NCBI GenBank assembly: GCA_028753945.1
Contig: JAPNXP010000011.1
Location: forward strand, 3,720,001 to 3,784,000
DNA from: Hexactinellida sp. DTS-2022
Lineage: Eukaryota; Porifera; Hexactinellida
DNA length: 64,000 bases
Direction of reading: 5' to 3'
Position 1 is the first letter of the stretch. Every line of letters starts with the position of its first letter. A program made the translations under genes and the position numbers. Below are positions 1-11,794 of this stretch, piece by piece. The notes under the pieces are model-generated. The model worked only from the letters and a program-made list of their open reading frames with translations, made no database searches and was not told where the DNA came from.

Positions 1-3000
1 TCAAAAATCGTAACCCCAGGTGCAAATTAGACGGTCACTCCGCACCTGCATGCCAAGTTTCAGAACTCAATGTATACAGGTGTGGCCAGGGCACCTGCTA
101 CGGAGAAATAATAAAATCCAAAATTGCACCCTGTGCCGACGCATGTTCCTTTGGTGGCACTATATTTTGTTGGTTGTTTATTGATAGTGCCTCCAAAGGA
201 ACATGCTGTCGGCGGAGGCTGCAATTTTGGATTTTTTTAAGCCAAGTCATCAACGCCCAAGGTGTGAAGAAGCATTTGTTAATTGGTCCGAGTCACAAGG
301 AACGGTAGATAAATTTGAAGTTTGTTTCTATCTTAAACCATCTTGAGTTTGATGCCATTCATTCATTATGTATTGATAATAAATTATATTATTAGTTATT
401 TATATTAGCATTGTTATCCACGGTTGAGTTGAATTAAGTCAACAAATTCCTTATATTATATTATTTAATTTAATCCATTGTATGGTAAATTAAATAGAAG
501 CCAGCTGCAATTTATAAGTTAAATCAATTTAATTATCGCAAGTTGAATCAATAGAGTAAGATTTAACAAGTTAAATCAATAGAATTCTTACAAGTTGAAA
601 CAATGGAATTTGATTTAACAGTCATACTGAAACTGAAGTGTGAGTAAACAAAGAAATTTCAACCCCCATTTATGGCAGAAATTAAATAATTTATTGAAAA
701 TTTTCTTCACCCATCAGACGCAGAATTTTAAGGTGAATCCAAATATAAAATAAAGTTTGGGGGTTTAGTAGAACATATTTTGAGTTAAGGACCAAACAAA
801 TTTTGAAAGGTGTTAAAGATGTGTCAAAAATTTGTCAATAAAAAATTGTAACCCCAGGTGCAAATCAGACGTCGACTCCGAACCAACATTCCAAGTTTTA
901 GCCCTCTATGTATATAGGTGTGGCCAGGGCACCTGCTACGGAGAAATAAAAATAATAAAAATAAAAATAAAGGCAGTAAGATTAGAACTGGGCCACTATA
1001 CTATAGTATAGTCGGCACAGTAAAAATAATAATAAAGGCAGTGATTCCAATACTGGGCCACTATACTATAGTATAGTCGGCACAGTAAAAATAATAATAA
1101 AAATAATAAAGGCAGTGATTCCAATACTGGGCCACTATACTATAGTATAGTCGGCACAGTAAAAATAATAATATTAAAGGCAGTAAGATTAGAACTGGGC
1201 CACTATACTATAGTATAGTCGGCACAGTAATAATAATCGGTAACCAAAGCACTAAGACCAATACTGGGCCACTATACTATAGTATAGTCGGCACAGTAAT
1301 AATAATAATATTTTGGTGGTGGTTTATTGATAGTGCCTCCAAAGGAACATGCTGTCGGCACAAGCTGCAATTTTGGATTTTTTTTCGCCTAGTCATCATC
1401 ACTATGAAGGTGTTAAATTATTACAGAAAGGTGTTTCTGTAGGCAACGACCCTTAGTGAGTTGTAAATTTCGTTTATGCTCACTTCATTTCAAAGATATT
1501 CAAGTTTCAGTAGAATATAATAGCTGATGACTCAGCATTATTTATGTGAGCTCTGGGTCATCACCCAAAACGAACCGACCCATTTGAATTATATAATTCA
1601 CAAAATTGTGAAAACACATTTTTTTTACGATGTCATCATCACCTCAAGGTGTCAAGACCCACTTTTATAGGTGTTACGTGGCATAAGGATCAATTGATAA
1701 ATTGGAAGTTTGTTTCTATCTTATTTGATTTCTGAGATTTATGATATTTAATTAATTAGTATAAATAATAATTAATATTATTTATTATTTAACACCAATT
1801 TCAATGTCAACTTACAATTATTAAATTAAATTATTTTGTCATGAATAATTAATTATTATTTTGTTATCAAATTTCAATTAAGCACTCTCGATAACCCCTA
1901 ATAAACAAATTATAAGCATCTATATAAGTAATATACTGACTGAATTAATTATAATTAATTACGTCAGTATATTAAGAGTGCAATAATATTCTCGCAGAAG
2001 TAAATATAATCACATAATCTGTCGTTGTTGTGAAATATATAATCAGTTTTTCGAATTGGAAAATAGAAGCCTACTCGATCTCACAAGTTGAATCAATATT
2101 ATAATAACGAGTTGAAACAATAGAATTAGATTTAACACTTTCAATTGAACTGAAGTGTTAGTAAACAAAGGAAACTTGCAACTCAATTGTGGCACAAACT
2201 AAGTACAATTTGAAAATTCGTGCACTGTGAAAAGGTGTAGAATTTAATTCTCTATCGAATGCATATAAATTGATTATTCGCGCACTATCTATTGTTCTTT
2301 TTCTAACATTAAACAGGTGCAAAAATGTGTCCAAAAAAATGTGATATAATATCGTGACCCCAGGTGCACATCTGTAACCCATGAGACACCTGTCCTGAAA
2401 ATTTCAGTTCTTAGTAATTACAACTCTGTTCTGTGGAGACAATACGGACCAATAAAAAATCCAAAATTGCAGCCTGTGCCGACGCATGTTCCTTTGTTGG
2501 CACTATATTTTGTTGGTGGTTTATTGATAGTGCCTCCAATGGAACATGCTGTCGGCACAGGCTGCAATTTTGGATTTTTTTCGCCAAGTCATCATCACTA
2601 AAGGTGTTAAATTATTTCAGAAAGGTGTTTCAGAAGGCTACGACCCTTAGAGTGGTGGAAGTTTCCATTTAGCTCACTTCATTTGAGAGATATTCAAGTT
2701 TCAGTAGAATATAATATGTGCTGAGTCAGCATTTTTTAGGTGCGTGTTGGGTATTCACCCAACTCCATCCAACCAACCCATGCGAATTTTTTAATTCACA
2801 AAATTGTAAAATACATTTTTTTGACGATGTTATAATCACCTCAAGGTGTCAAGACCCACTTGTATAAGTGGTACCTGGCATAAGGACCAATTGATATATT
2901 GAAAGTTTGTTTCTATCTTGTATTATCTCTGAGATTAATGAAATTTATCTAATTAGTATAAATATTTAATTAATTTATTAATTATTTAACACCATTATTA

Positions 3001-4400
3001 TATACAGCAAAATAAATTAAGTTCAATTATTTGCAATAATTATTAATCTAAATTGAATTTCACTATCATATTTGAATTCAGTGCACTCGATAACCCCACT
3101 AATCTATTTGGAACCATCTCTATAAGTTAAACACAGAGCGAATTAATTAGAATTAAATTTGTCATGTATCCATTGTGCAAGAATATTCTAAGCAGAAATA
3201 AATATAATCACATAATCTGTCGTTGTTTTGGAATGTAGAATCTTAGTTTTCAATTATAAAATAGAAGCCTACTCGATCTCACAAGTTGAATCACTAGAAT
3301 TATCGTAAGGTGAAACAATAGAATTAGATTTAACACTTTCAATTGAACTGAAGTGTTAGTAAACAAAGGAAACTTGCAACTCAATTGTGGCACAAACGAA
3401 ACCCAATTTACAAATTCGTGCACTGTGAAAAGGTGTTGAATTTAATTCTCTATCGAATGCATATAAATTAAATATTCGCGCACTATTTATTATTCTTTTT
3501 CAAATATTAAACAGGTGCAAAAATGTGTCTAAAAAAATGTAATAAAAAATCGTGACCCCAGGTGCACATCTGTAACCCATGAGACACCTATCCTGAAAAT
3601 TTGGGCTCTTAGTTCATTAAACTCTGTTCTGGGGAGAGGCTACGGACTAATAACTAACCAAGGCAGTAAGATTAGAACTGGGCCACTATACTATAGTATA
3701 GTCGGCACAGTAATAATAACCAAGGCAGTAAGATTAGAACTGGGCCACTATACTATAGTATAGTCGGCACAGTAATAATATACCAAGGCAGTGATTCCAA
3801 TACTGGGCCACTATACTATAGTATAGTCGGCACAGTAATAATAATACAGGCAGTGATTCCAATACTGGGCCACTATACTATAGTATAGTCGGCACAGTAA
3901 TAATAAAATAAATAATAATAAAGGCAGTGATTCCAATACTGGGCCACTATACTATAGTATAGTCGGCACAGTAATAAAAGCAGTGATTCCAATACTGGGC
4001 CACTATACTAAAGTATAGTCGGCACAGTAAAAATAATAATAAAGGCAGTGATTTCAATACTGTCCACTATACTATAGTATAGTCGGCACAGTAATAATAA
4101 AGCAGTGATTCCAATACTGGGCCACTATACTAAAGTATAGTCGGCACAGTAAAAATAATAATAAAGGCAGTGATTTCAATACTGTCCACTATACTATAGT
4201 ATAGTCGGCACAGTAATAATAAAGCAGTGATTTCAATACTGGGCCACTATACTAAAGTATAGTCTGCACAGTAATAATATACCAAGGCAGTCATTTCATT
4301 ACTGGGACACTATACTATAGTATAGTTTGCACAGTAAAAACAAACAAACAAACCATGGTACCAGTCATTTTAGAACTGGGCCTCTAATTTCTATACTATA
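1..4400. repeat. Near-tandem ~1.2-kb units with embedded minisatellites
   Basis: Landmark sequences recur about 1195-1200 bp apart: AGGTGTTAAATTATT at 1408 and 2603, a CTGAGTCAGCATT block about 1.2 kb apart, and GTGACCCCAGGTGCAC near 2353 and 3552. A more diverged copy fills 1-900. Each unit contains a foldback of about 120 bp (115-235, 1300-1385 partial, 2450-2580), built on TCCAAAATTGCAGC and its complement around a central GGCACTAT. Partial copies occur throughout the window. No coding region. Confidence 0.8.
950..1310. repeat. ~60-bp minisatellite array 1
   Basis: About five copies of a unit with GGCAGTGATTCCAATACTGG, the perfect 18-bp palindrome ACTATACTATAGTATAGT and CGGCACAGTAATAAT. 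Spacing varies with the length of the AAT-rich linker. Confidence 0.9.
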
Positions 4401-4412
4401 GTATATTCGGCA
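3655..4412. repeat. ~60-bp minisatellite array 2
   Basis: About twelve copies of the same palindromic unit as at 950-1310, with variants (ACTAAAGTATAGT, TGTCCACTA) and a higher-order pairing near 3980-4260. Interrupted by the hAT-like MITE at 4413-4877, after which CGGCACAGTA resumes. Confidence 0.9.
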
Positions 4413-4877
4413 CAGTGGCGGCGCCAGGGTGCCACCGCTGGGGGGGCACCAGATGGGCAAACTTGAACCCAGGGGGGCACACCTTTTTATTAAAAAACGC
4501 AGGAATTCATAGTTCCGTCGAGACTCGAGAATCCACATATTGCCCAGTTCACCTTAGCTGCTCCCTCCGCCGGGTGGCCACGCTTAGCAACAGGACCACC
4601 AGCTTTGGCCATCTCATGTAGATTCATTAATCAGAACACTACAAATGTAATAACACTACAAATGTAATAACACTGTTGCATTTAACACTTAACATTGATT
4701 GGGCATTCATGTTTGAAGACTCTGATTGAATCTTGTTGTTCATGTTCAATATTGTTCACATTTCGTAATATCTGAAAAGTGAAAATATATGAAAAGTGTG
4801 CCCCCCCTGGCGGGGGGGCACCATTTTCCCGTGGGGGAGCACGTGCCTCCCCCTGGCCCCCCCTGGCGCCGCCACTG
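4413..4877. mobile_element. hAT-like MITE with 8-bp duplication
   Basis: Inverted ends CAGTGGCGGCGCCAGGG and the complement; 465 bp; flanked by perfect ATTCGGCA (4405-4412 and 4878-4885). GC-rich ends with runs of G/C, AT-rich centre. It sits inside one minisatellite unit. Confidence 0.9.
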
Positions 4878-5469
4878 ATTCGGCACAGTAAAAAGCTCAA
4901 TGATTTCTGAAAAGCTGAAATGAAGACAAGAAATTGTATAGTAAGGGAATTGTATGTTATATTTATACTTCACTTGAGGTAATCATTATAGATGAGCAAA
5001 TCTATAATGATTGAAGCATCACAATTCATAACGAACAAGTGGCGATTTGTTTGTATAGGGTGTTAATTAATTAATTATTAATTTTTTGATTTCCAACCTA
5101 ATTAATAGGTTTCCTAGAATAGGACATCAATTTCTCAACACCTTGTAGTAGGTTATGCTTGTACCTATAATGATAATGAATAAATAATTGTGATAGAAAC
5201 AAATTTACACAAAGGTGACCGATTTATAATACCAGGGTAAGGGGAAATTATTTGAGTAATAATCATTAGCTATGTAGACGAAATATATCATAAAGTGCTG
5301 TAACTGTTACCCGCAAAATTCCCTATGGGGATTTTGTATTTTCAAATTTTGTAAGTCATTGTGGCAAGAGTAGGTGTGATATGGATTAACAATTGAATAT
5401 TGGAAAAGTAGCTCACTGACTAAAGGGACCTACCAAATTTCAGATGAATCGGAAATTCACACCAATAAC

Positions 5470-5507
5470 CGCAAAGCGGTTGTTGGTGCCACACGTAGTG
5501 TGCTAGT
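5470..5507 (+). mobile_element. Helitron-like 3' end
   Basis: AACCGCAAAGCGGTT hairpin followed by the CACACGTAGTGTG hairpin and CTAGT. A hairpin just before a CTAG-T end is the Helitron 3' signature. The 5' end could not be placed; the sequence back to about 5290 is possibly the body. Confidence 0.5.
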
Positions 5508-5694
5508 TAAAAATATTATGCATCATTTTCGGGTCAAACAGTACATTATTTTATCTGTCTCATTAGCCTTGACTAGATATTTATTCTACTATTACTATTC
5601 AAAAGATAACAATACTGTAACCCACATAATATACCTACAAACATCTTTTTTTCAGTCAAATAGAATTGATTCAGTACTTAATTTATTTTTATAG

Positions 5695-6122
5695 GTTTAT
5701 TATTACATCCTTTTGAATTGTATTCAAAATATTACTTCATTCGAAGAAGTTGCTGTAAAATCAAGTATAAATAACTCTGAAGACAGCATTACTATTCCTA
5801 AAATACATTGTGCTTATGAATACTCAAAAGCGTTGATAGATCTCTTCCGGCAAGCGTTTATTTTGGAAAAGAGTTTGATTAAAAAGATGTCTAGTTTACT
5901 GATAGAGATGCAAGAGAGCGAGATTAGAAAATTGTATTATTTTGAATTAGTTTTATTGGAAGAAATACTTATACTGTGCTCTCACAGTAGAGAAAGAACT
6001 GCTGATGAGGAAATGGCCGAAAAATATGTTAGTGAAATTAGGAAGTGGCAATCTGTAGTCGATAAAGGATTGGATTTTAAACAATCTAATGACTTATACA
6101 GAGAATCTCAGCTCAAATTAAG
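5695..6122 (+). CDS. Candidate internal exon, unrecognised
   Basis: An open segment of about 142 codons bounded by an AG acceptor (tttttatag) and a GT donor (AG|gtaata). The upstream frame is closed by a stop overlapping the acceptor, as expected of an exon edge. The protein is hydrophilic and mostly helical, with ALIDLFRQAFILEKSLIKKM and LYYFELVLLEEILILCSHS. I do not recognise a domain. It ends with two bases of a codon, while the first RNF213-like exon at 32722 starts in phase 0. If it belongs to that gene, at least one exon between them is unseen. It could be an upstream RNF213 exon, part of another gene, or chance. Confidence 0.4.
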
Positions 6123-6238
6123 GTAATAGTAGATGTTTTTATTAAATCGAATTTACGATTGTAAATTTATGTTTGTGTGTTGTTTATGCTTTATAATTAA
6201 TGAAAATTAACTTAATTAAAAGAGATTGTGATTACAAT

Positions 6239-6287
6239 GTGGATTACGACATTTTGTTTAATCTCAAACAAAATGTCGTATTCCACA
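6239..6287. repeat. Short hairpin
   Basis: TGTGGATTACGACATTTTGT and its complement (one mismatch) around TTTAATCTCAAAC. 117 bp after the candidate exon 5695-6122. The rest of 6123-6970 shows only AAATCAATGATTTG-type simple repeats (6480-6620). Confidence 0.6.
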
Positions 6288-6969
6288 AAACATTGTGGAG
6301 GAATTGGGTTTCGATTTTTTCGATATTAGTGTACTTGCTTTGTACGATATCTAAATGAAAACTGAGAAATTCAAAAACTAGCAAAAAACAAAAAATCCTG
6401 TCACATTTAAGGTGATTTCACTACCATTAAATTGACACATTCTCTGTATAGGCACTTCATAAATTTCAGGACTTTGCATAAATCATTTTGTTGATTTTTT
6501 CAAACCAAATCAATGATTTGTTGATTTATTTTTCGATCTCATTTTTTGATTCATTTAATTTTGATTGATTTGTCAAAATTTAATGATTTGATTTTTAATA
6601 AATCAAATCCTTTTTCTGCTTTATATAGTAATACTAACCCTTATTGTGTTATATGCTTTCCACTCCAGGAGGTTATACAAATTATATACCCCCTCCCTAC
6701 ATCACGATTTTTGTCATTTGTAATAAAAAGGACGGGTTGTAACACGAACTCCCTTGAGCATTACTTAAATTCAAAAGCACAGATTGATTATATTACGGGA
6801 ATCATATGGGAAAATTAGGTGACCGCTAGTGACACACATAATAGTAATGCTATTGTTTCAGAGTAGGGCTGTGCCCCCCTAAGCTGTCTATATCCGTGGG
6901 CCCTAGCCATAGGTATATACGTATAAGGACAGAAAAATAAATTGGGAAATACTAATCAGCGCCTGTACT

Positions 6970-7735
6970 GTTGAATATTTATGCTAATTAGAACTGACAG
7001 TTTTCTAGATAATAACGCATGTCCGTGTATATATTAATAAACTAACTCCAAATAGAAAATTAATATCACTAACAAACTGTACAACTCTGGACCCCTAACT
7101 TTGGGATGTGGAGAAGTTATTGAATTGATTGGTAATAATCAAATAGACACAATGGAATGTTAGAAATGTATGGGTACAGTGTTTTTTTAAGGATTTGCTT
7201 AGAGGGCCCTACCAACAATTAGAGGCCCTCACCCCAACAATTAGAGGCCCTCACTCTACATTTCATGATATTGAGTACTTAGCAAGTTAAAAATTAGAGG
7301 GCCATTGAGAAAAATTAGAAGCCCATTTTGGGCCTCTAATTTGCCTTAAAAAAACACTGTATGGGTAGACAGACAAACACAATAACGGATTGGATGAATG
7401 AACTTCCTCTCGACCAATTAAATCACTGTCTCAGATAGGCATTCTATAATTATTGCACACTTAACAATTGATAGAGACACTAAAATCCTTTTATACGAAT
7501 TGAATGATAGCTGCTAATCCATACTGGAAAACCCTCGAATTTAATAGGCTAAAGGTTTTGACACCTATAGAGAGGGAAGATGTGAATATTTTTCTTAGAT
7601 ATTAGAACTTGTTTCTAGATACAGTATTCCCTATCCCCCTGCCAAATTTTAAGTTTGTAGCTCTTACCAGTTTCTCAATCAATTCTGAACAAACAAACAA
7701 ACAAACAAACAAAAAATCATTGTGATTTAATATAT
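6970..7735 (-). mobile_element. Helitron-like non-autonomous element (family G), copy 1
   Basis: Matches 54825-55385 in inverse orientation along its length, from AAACAAACAAACAAAC near 7690 to TAGCATAAATATTCA (complement) near 6975. Carries the MITE at 7177-7359. A start rich in TTTGTTTGTTTG after TATATTA is typical of Helitron-type 5' ends, but a proven 3' end was not seen. Confidence 0.6.
7177..7359. mobile_element. hAT-like MITE, confirmed by empty site
   Basis: 183 bp with ends CAGTGTTTTTTTAAGG and complement, duplication TATGGGTA (7169-7176, 7360-7367). The sister repeat at 54825-55385 has the same flanks uninterrupted (near 55170-55190), so this is a true insertion. The interior repeats AATTAGAGGCCCTC. 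Confidence 0.9.
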
Positions 7736-7749
7736 AAGATTATTATGTA

Positions 7750-8203
7750 TATGTTATGGGCAATATGCTTAACTGGGCATTTTGCATAATGTCCAGCAAT
7801 TTGCATAATGTCCAGACAATTTGCATAATATCCAGACAATTTGCATAATGTCCAGCAATATGCAAAGTAACTTTACATAGTGATAAATTTTTTGAGAATT
7901 GTTTAATGTTGTTTGTTCCAACTTAATTGAAAACAATTAAATGTCTACTAAGGGGGGCCGGAAGACCCATCTGAAATTGTTGTACTTTACAATCCGGCTA
8001 AATTGAATTTATATTAATAATACAGAATGTAACAAGTATGAATTGCATATTGCCAATTTGATGTGACAGTATTATGCAAATTGTCTGGACATTTATGCTG
8101 GTTGGTATGATGGCATTATGCAAATTGCTACAAAAACTAGCATTTTTCATATTGCCTGGGCATTATGCAAAATGCCCAGTTTCGCATATTGCCCATAACA
8201 TAT
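7750..8203. repeat. Foldback element with GTTATGGGCAATATGC ends, copy 1
   Basis: Inverted ends TATATGTTATGGGCAATATG, flanked by TA. The arms are repeated TTTGCATAATGTCCAG units. The right arm also holds TCTGG..TTGGTATGATGGCA, shared with 62078-62590. Confidence 0.75.
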
Positions 8204-8486
8204 ACATTAGTAATCAGCTAAAAGAACATCGTCGGGACTCGGGAGTAGGAAAAAAAACTAATTATAATAACTTCAGAATTTGGAAATTATTTGATTTTGA
8301 TTTTTGATGATTTTGTGGTGAATCAAAATGATTTGATGATTGATTTTTCAATCTCACTTTTTGAATATTTTGATTTTGATTTAAAATCAAAATCAATGAT
8401 TTATATAAAGCCCTACCAGTGAGTTGAAGTTCTTATAGAACATATCAACGAACGAAAGAAATGTTCCCAACCTCTGTCCAACGTTA

Positions 8487-9082
8487 GAGGTCGCAACGGG
8501 CCCCAGCCCGGTCCGACCCGACTCATAGAAGTCCAAGCCCGGCATAATAAAAACTTGTTTGCAATCAACTTAGATATTCACCCATTCCTACCCAGATATG
8601 AGAAACACAGTTGCTATATTGTGAAATAGTTGTATAAATTAATTATCGTATAAACTATAAGTTACTAAACAAATTACCAGCGTATTTTACCAGATGCCGA
8701 TCGGTAGGTGGCATCTGGTCAAGATATACTGCCCAAAGCTGGATTCGGTTAACGGTTAGTCCTAAATCCATTTCGCATCTCCACTTAATAAATCTTCTGA
8801 GACAACATTGATTTAAATTTACCTAAAGCACGAAATGTATCAGTTAATATACTTATGCGGTTATCCTTTATACAGCTGAGTCTTATTCTGTAGTATAATC
8901 AAATTTTGTAAAGGATTCATTGTATTGAGTAGGATGGGCGGTTAACCGGTTAACCGTGGCGAGAAATCGAATTGTAACCGTAGTCTCAGATCGGTTAACC
9001 GACCCCACCCTTGTACTGCCGATCCAGAAGCTCGAACCGACCAAGCCCGAACGGGCCTCAGGATTGGGCCGGGCTTGCGACC
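8487..9082. repeat. GC-rich element with AGGTCGCAA ends
   Basis: Inverted GC-rich termini (AGGTCGCAACGGGCCCCAGC and the complement of CCGGGCTTGCGACCT) flank an AT-rich middle that holds the MITE 8734-9013. No clean duplication was found. Confidence 0.5.
8734..9013. mobile_element. hAT-like MITE rich in GGTTAACCG
   Basis: Ends CAAAGCTGGATTCGGTTAAC and the complement of GGTTAACCGACCCCACCCTTG (21 bp; the last 19 match best). 7-bp duplication TACTGCC (8727-8733, 9014-9020). Related pieces near 23950-24520 and 25370-25450. Inserted inside a GC-rich element with AGGTCGCAA ends (about 8487-9082). Confidence 0.7.
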
Positions 9083-9641
9083 TATACTGTCCACGTTTAT
9101 AAACCTATTTGAGAACCTATATATTTACAATGTATTTTTGATCTACATGTTGTATTATAATTTCTCGTTTGTATAGGAATAAGTGGAACCGTGTAATGGC
9201 AGTTCAACTCTTTATTTATCATTGCACGCTTGGTGTGGGGTTCAATATAACAGAAGTCAGTATCAATAGATTATTTATGGTAGGTTAAATTTATATGTTG
9301 CAGTATAAACGCGTATCCAGTGTGAACGCGTTCACACTGGTAAACAATTGTTGTATGTGTGCTTGTCTGTAATTAATTGAAAATACCTTACTACCCAGTG
9401 AGCTGAAATTTTGCATAAGAATGCATTAGAGTAATTAACTATACAAGATTAAGTTCTTAGATAATAAATAGTTTACTGAAGAGAATAAGACTGATAAGCA
9501 GTCTTCTAGTTTATATCTCTAATATAAATGCGGTTTCTATTTCTACCATCAAACAATCAAACAATAAACTTTTTCTACTTTAAGATCCCTTAGTGCTACT
9601 ATGCTACAATAATACGTATTATTAAGTTACATATATATATA

Positions 9642-10092
9642 ACGAACCCTTCGATCTCGGTCGCTTTGCGACGGATCGGTGCTACGCACCTCAAGTTAAC
9701 GGCACTATGCGGCCTTACTCCTCAGTCCTCACCCTTCCTGCCATGGAAAATGATAGTGAATGTTATATTATATACACCAATTCTATCATTTTGCATAGTT
9801 TTAACTTGTTTATACCCGTTGGAAGCTAACTTCTAGGTTGATTTTGAATTTTGATTACAGGTAATTTGTTTACCTATTTGTGAAACAACAACTACAAAAA
9901 CAACAATTATTCATATTAGAATTTATAAACGCAAAATTCATGTTCAGCATACTTTTTACCTATTATAACATTTGGAATTTAGTTTATATCTCATTTATAA
10001 ATTCGGTTTCTATTCCCCCATCACTTTATAATACAATCTGGACAAACAAACAAACAAACACACAACAATCGAGTTTTAATAATATAAATATT
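9642..10092 (-). mobile_element. Helentron-like non-autonomous element, copy 1
   Basis: The complement of the 3' signature (GTCGCnnAGCGACCGAGA then CGAAGGG) lies at 9642-9680, followed by GCGGCC and GTTAACTTGA blocks. One internal repeat unit (TTCAGCATAC, TTTACCTATTATAAC) and the 5' end with ACAAACAAACAAACAC complete it. Confidence 0.7.
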
Positions 10093-10593
10093 AGTTTTCT
10101 ATATGTTTCAGTCCAAATGCGTTTAGCCTGATAAAATACGCCAAATGCGTTTGCAATATTCTATAATTACCTTGGGTGCCTATTATTAGTTATTTGTATC
10201 TATCTACACGACTACTCGTCTAAATGGTAATTACAGTGAATACATTCTTGTCATAATTGTAATTAAAATTGAAATACGAAATAAATTCCATTATAATTGA
10301 AGTTCGTTATATACTAGTAATAATTTAATATAATACGTTCGAATTATTATTTATTTGATAAATCCTAAATTATATTCACGATCTTACTTTATGTTTTTAA
10401 TTAATTATTTTTTAATATAGTTTTGATAGACTTCTCGGTTTCGGATGTTATACATACAACCCCGCTTAACGGTCACCCGAGATAGCGGCCACTCGATAAT
10501 CCGGGCACTTCTAAAATCCCGTTTCACTTCATATAGTAGATATTAACACTAAGTTAGTTGTGTGTGTGTTCATGTCGATGTCGATATAAAGAC

Positions 10594-10916
10594 CAGTGGC
10601 GGCGCCAGGGCACCGCCACTGGGGGGGCACCAGGTGGGCAAACCTGAACCCAGGGGGGGGCACACCTTTTTAGAAAAAACGCAGGAATTCATAGTTGCCG
10701 TCGAGACTCGAGAATCCACATATTTTCCCAGTAGAGTATAAAAAACTACGTAATCCCAATTTGCCCAAAACTCCAAGAATCGCAAGCCGTTCGCATTTCA
10801 AACTGGTGGATCTTGTTGTTCATGTTCAATATTGTTCATATTTCGCTAAAAATATCTGAGAATATTTGCTTTCCAAAGAATCTTTCAAAAGTGTGCCCCC
10901 CCTGGCGCCGCCACTG
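10594..10916. mobile_element. hAT-like MITE, same family as 4413-4877
   Basis: Same CAGTGGCGGCGCCAGGG ends, 323 bp; flanks ATAAAGAC and ATTAAGAC match at 7 of 8. Shares interior sequence with the 4413 copy (TCGAGACTCGAGAATCCACA), but has a deletion. Confidence 0.85.
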
Positions 10917-10924
10917 ATTAAGAC

Positions 10925-11155
10925 AAACTGTCCCTATATCCCCCCATATAGGGACAAAAACGCATGGATATAAGGACATTTTTAGGATATAGGGACACTT
11001 TTTTGGATATAAGGACAAAACGTCCCTGTATCCCCTGATATAAGGACATTGACCTTGGGTGTGTGTGTGTATATATATTTGTTTGTATGTTCCGAGTTGA
11101 TTGAAGAAAGTGGACGGTTTCCAAATGTGATTTTTGGCATATAGGGGTAACATTT
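10925..11155. repeat. GATATAAGGACA repeats and dispersed fragment
   Basis: Six or seven degenerate ATATAGGGACA/ATATAAGGACA units to 11055, then GTGTGTGTGTATATATATTT and a segment (GGACGGTTTCCAAATGTGAT) found inverted at 15293-15400. Reading frames across it are low complexity. Confidence 0.55.
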
Positions 11156-11352
11156 GGCACCCGCCAACAAGTTGAGGTTTCCACTCAAAATTTCTCACAC
11201 CTCGACAAGTTATGACGTCATTGTCACATTTCGAGAACCCTGAAAATTCACTTAATCGCACATAATTCGCGCCTTCTAAGAGATAAAAATCTGAAAATTT
11301 AATAGAAAATGTACATTAATGATGCGGACATGCTGGTCACACCAGATCGTCA

Positions 11353-11789
11353 ATATGCTAACTCATTATCGCATGATGACGTAATCACAAAAATTTCACA
11401 TTGTTAAATTTGACTATTTAGGCCAGGTGTGTCAAACTCGATTCGAATAGTGGGCCAAATTCATAGCCCCAGCCCTTTACCCGGGCCATATTCCATATAT
11501 TTTAATGGATTGCGGGCCAAATCTAAGCAACCGGAGGGCCACAAATGGCCCGCGGGCCACCAGTTTGACACGCCTGATTTAGGCCTATTTACGCTTTATA
11601 ATATATACTAGCGCGCTTCGCTTGCTCGCTTCGCGGCAGAACACAACCACACACCCAACCGCTTCGCGATTGGGTATGTGGTTTATATACTCCTAATATT
11701 GATTTTGAAACGTAAATAGGCTTAAATAGTCAAATTTAACAATGTGAAGTTTAATGATTACGTCATCATGCGATAATGAGTTAGCATAT
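11353..11789. repeat. Foldback element with ~80-bp arms
   Basis: The left arm (ATATGCTAACTCATTATCGC onward) and the right arm (ending GATAATGAGTTAGCATAT) are near-perfect complements once the MITE at 11424-11576 is removed. The centre carries a short Helitron-like sequence with GCGCGCTTCGC (about 11607-11700). Confidence 0.8.
11424..11576. mobile_element. hAT-like MITE in an inverted-repeat element
   Basis: 153 bp, ends CAGGTGTGTCAAACTCG and the complement of TTTGACACGCCTG; perfect 8-bp duplication ATTTAGGC (11416-11423, 11577-11584). Interior rich in GGGCC. It splits the left arm of the foldback element 11353-11789. Confidence 0.88.
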
Positions 11790-11794
11790 TGGAA

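Noticed and set aside
950..4400. Regular repeats with a palindromic core, like a CRISPR array
   Set aside because: No unique spacers of fixed length, linkers are AAT-rich variants, no cas genes, and the DNA is clearly eukaryotic.
8487..9082. 8-bp duplication for the GC-rich AGGTCGCAA element
   Set aside because: Similar words near the ends (GTCCAACGT, GTCCACGT) are not adjacent to the termini.
10836..11261. Minus-strand open frame of 141 codons
   Set aside because: It runs through a MITE end, ATATAAGGACA repeats and a GT-rich tract.
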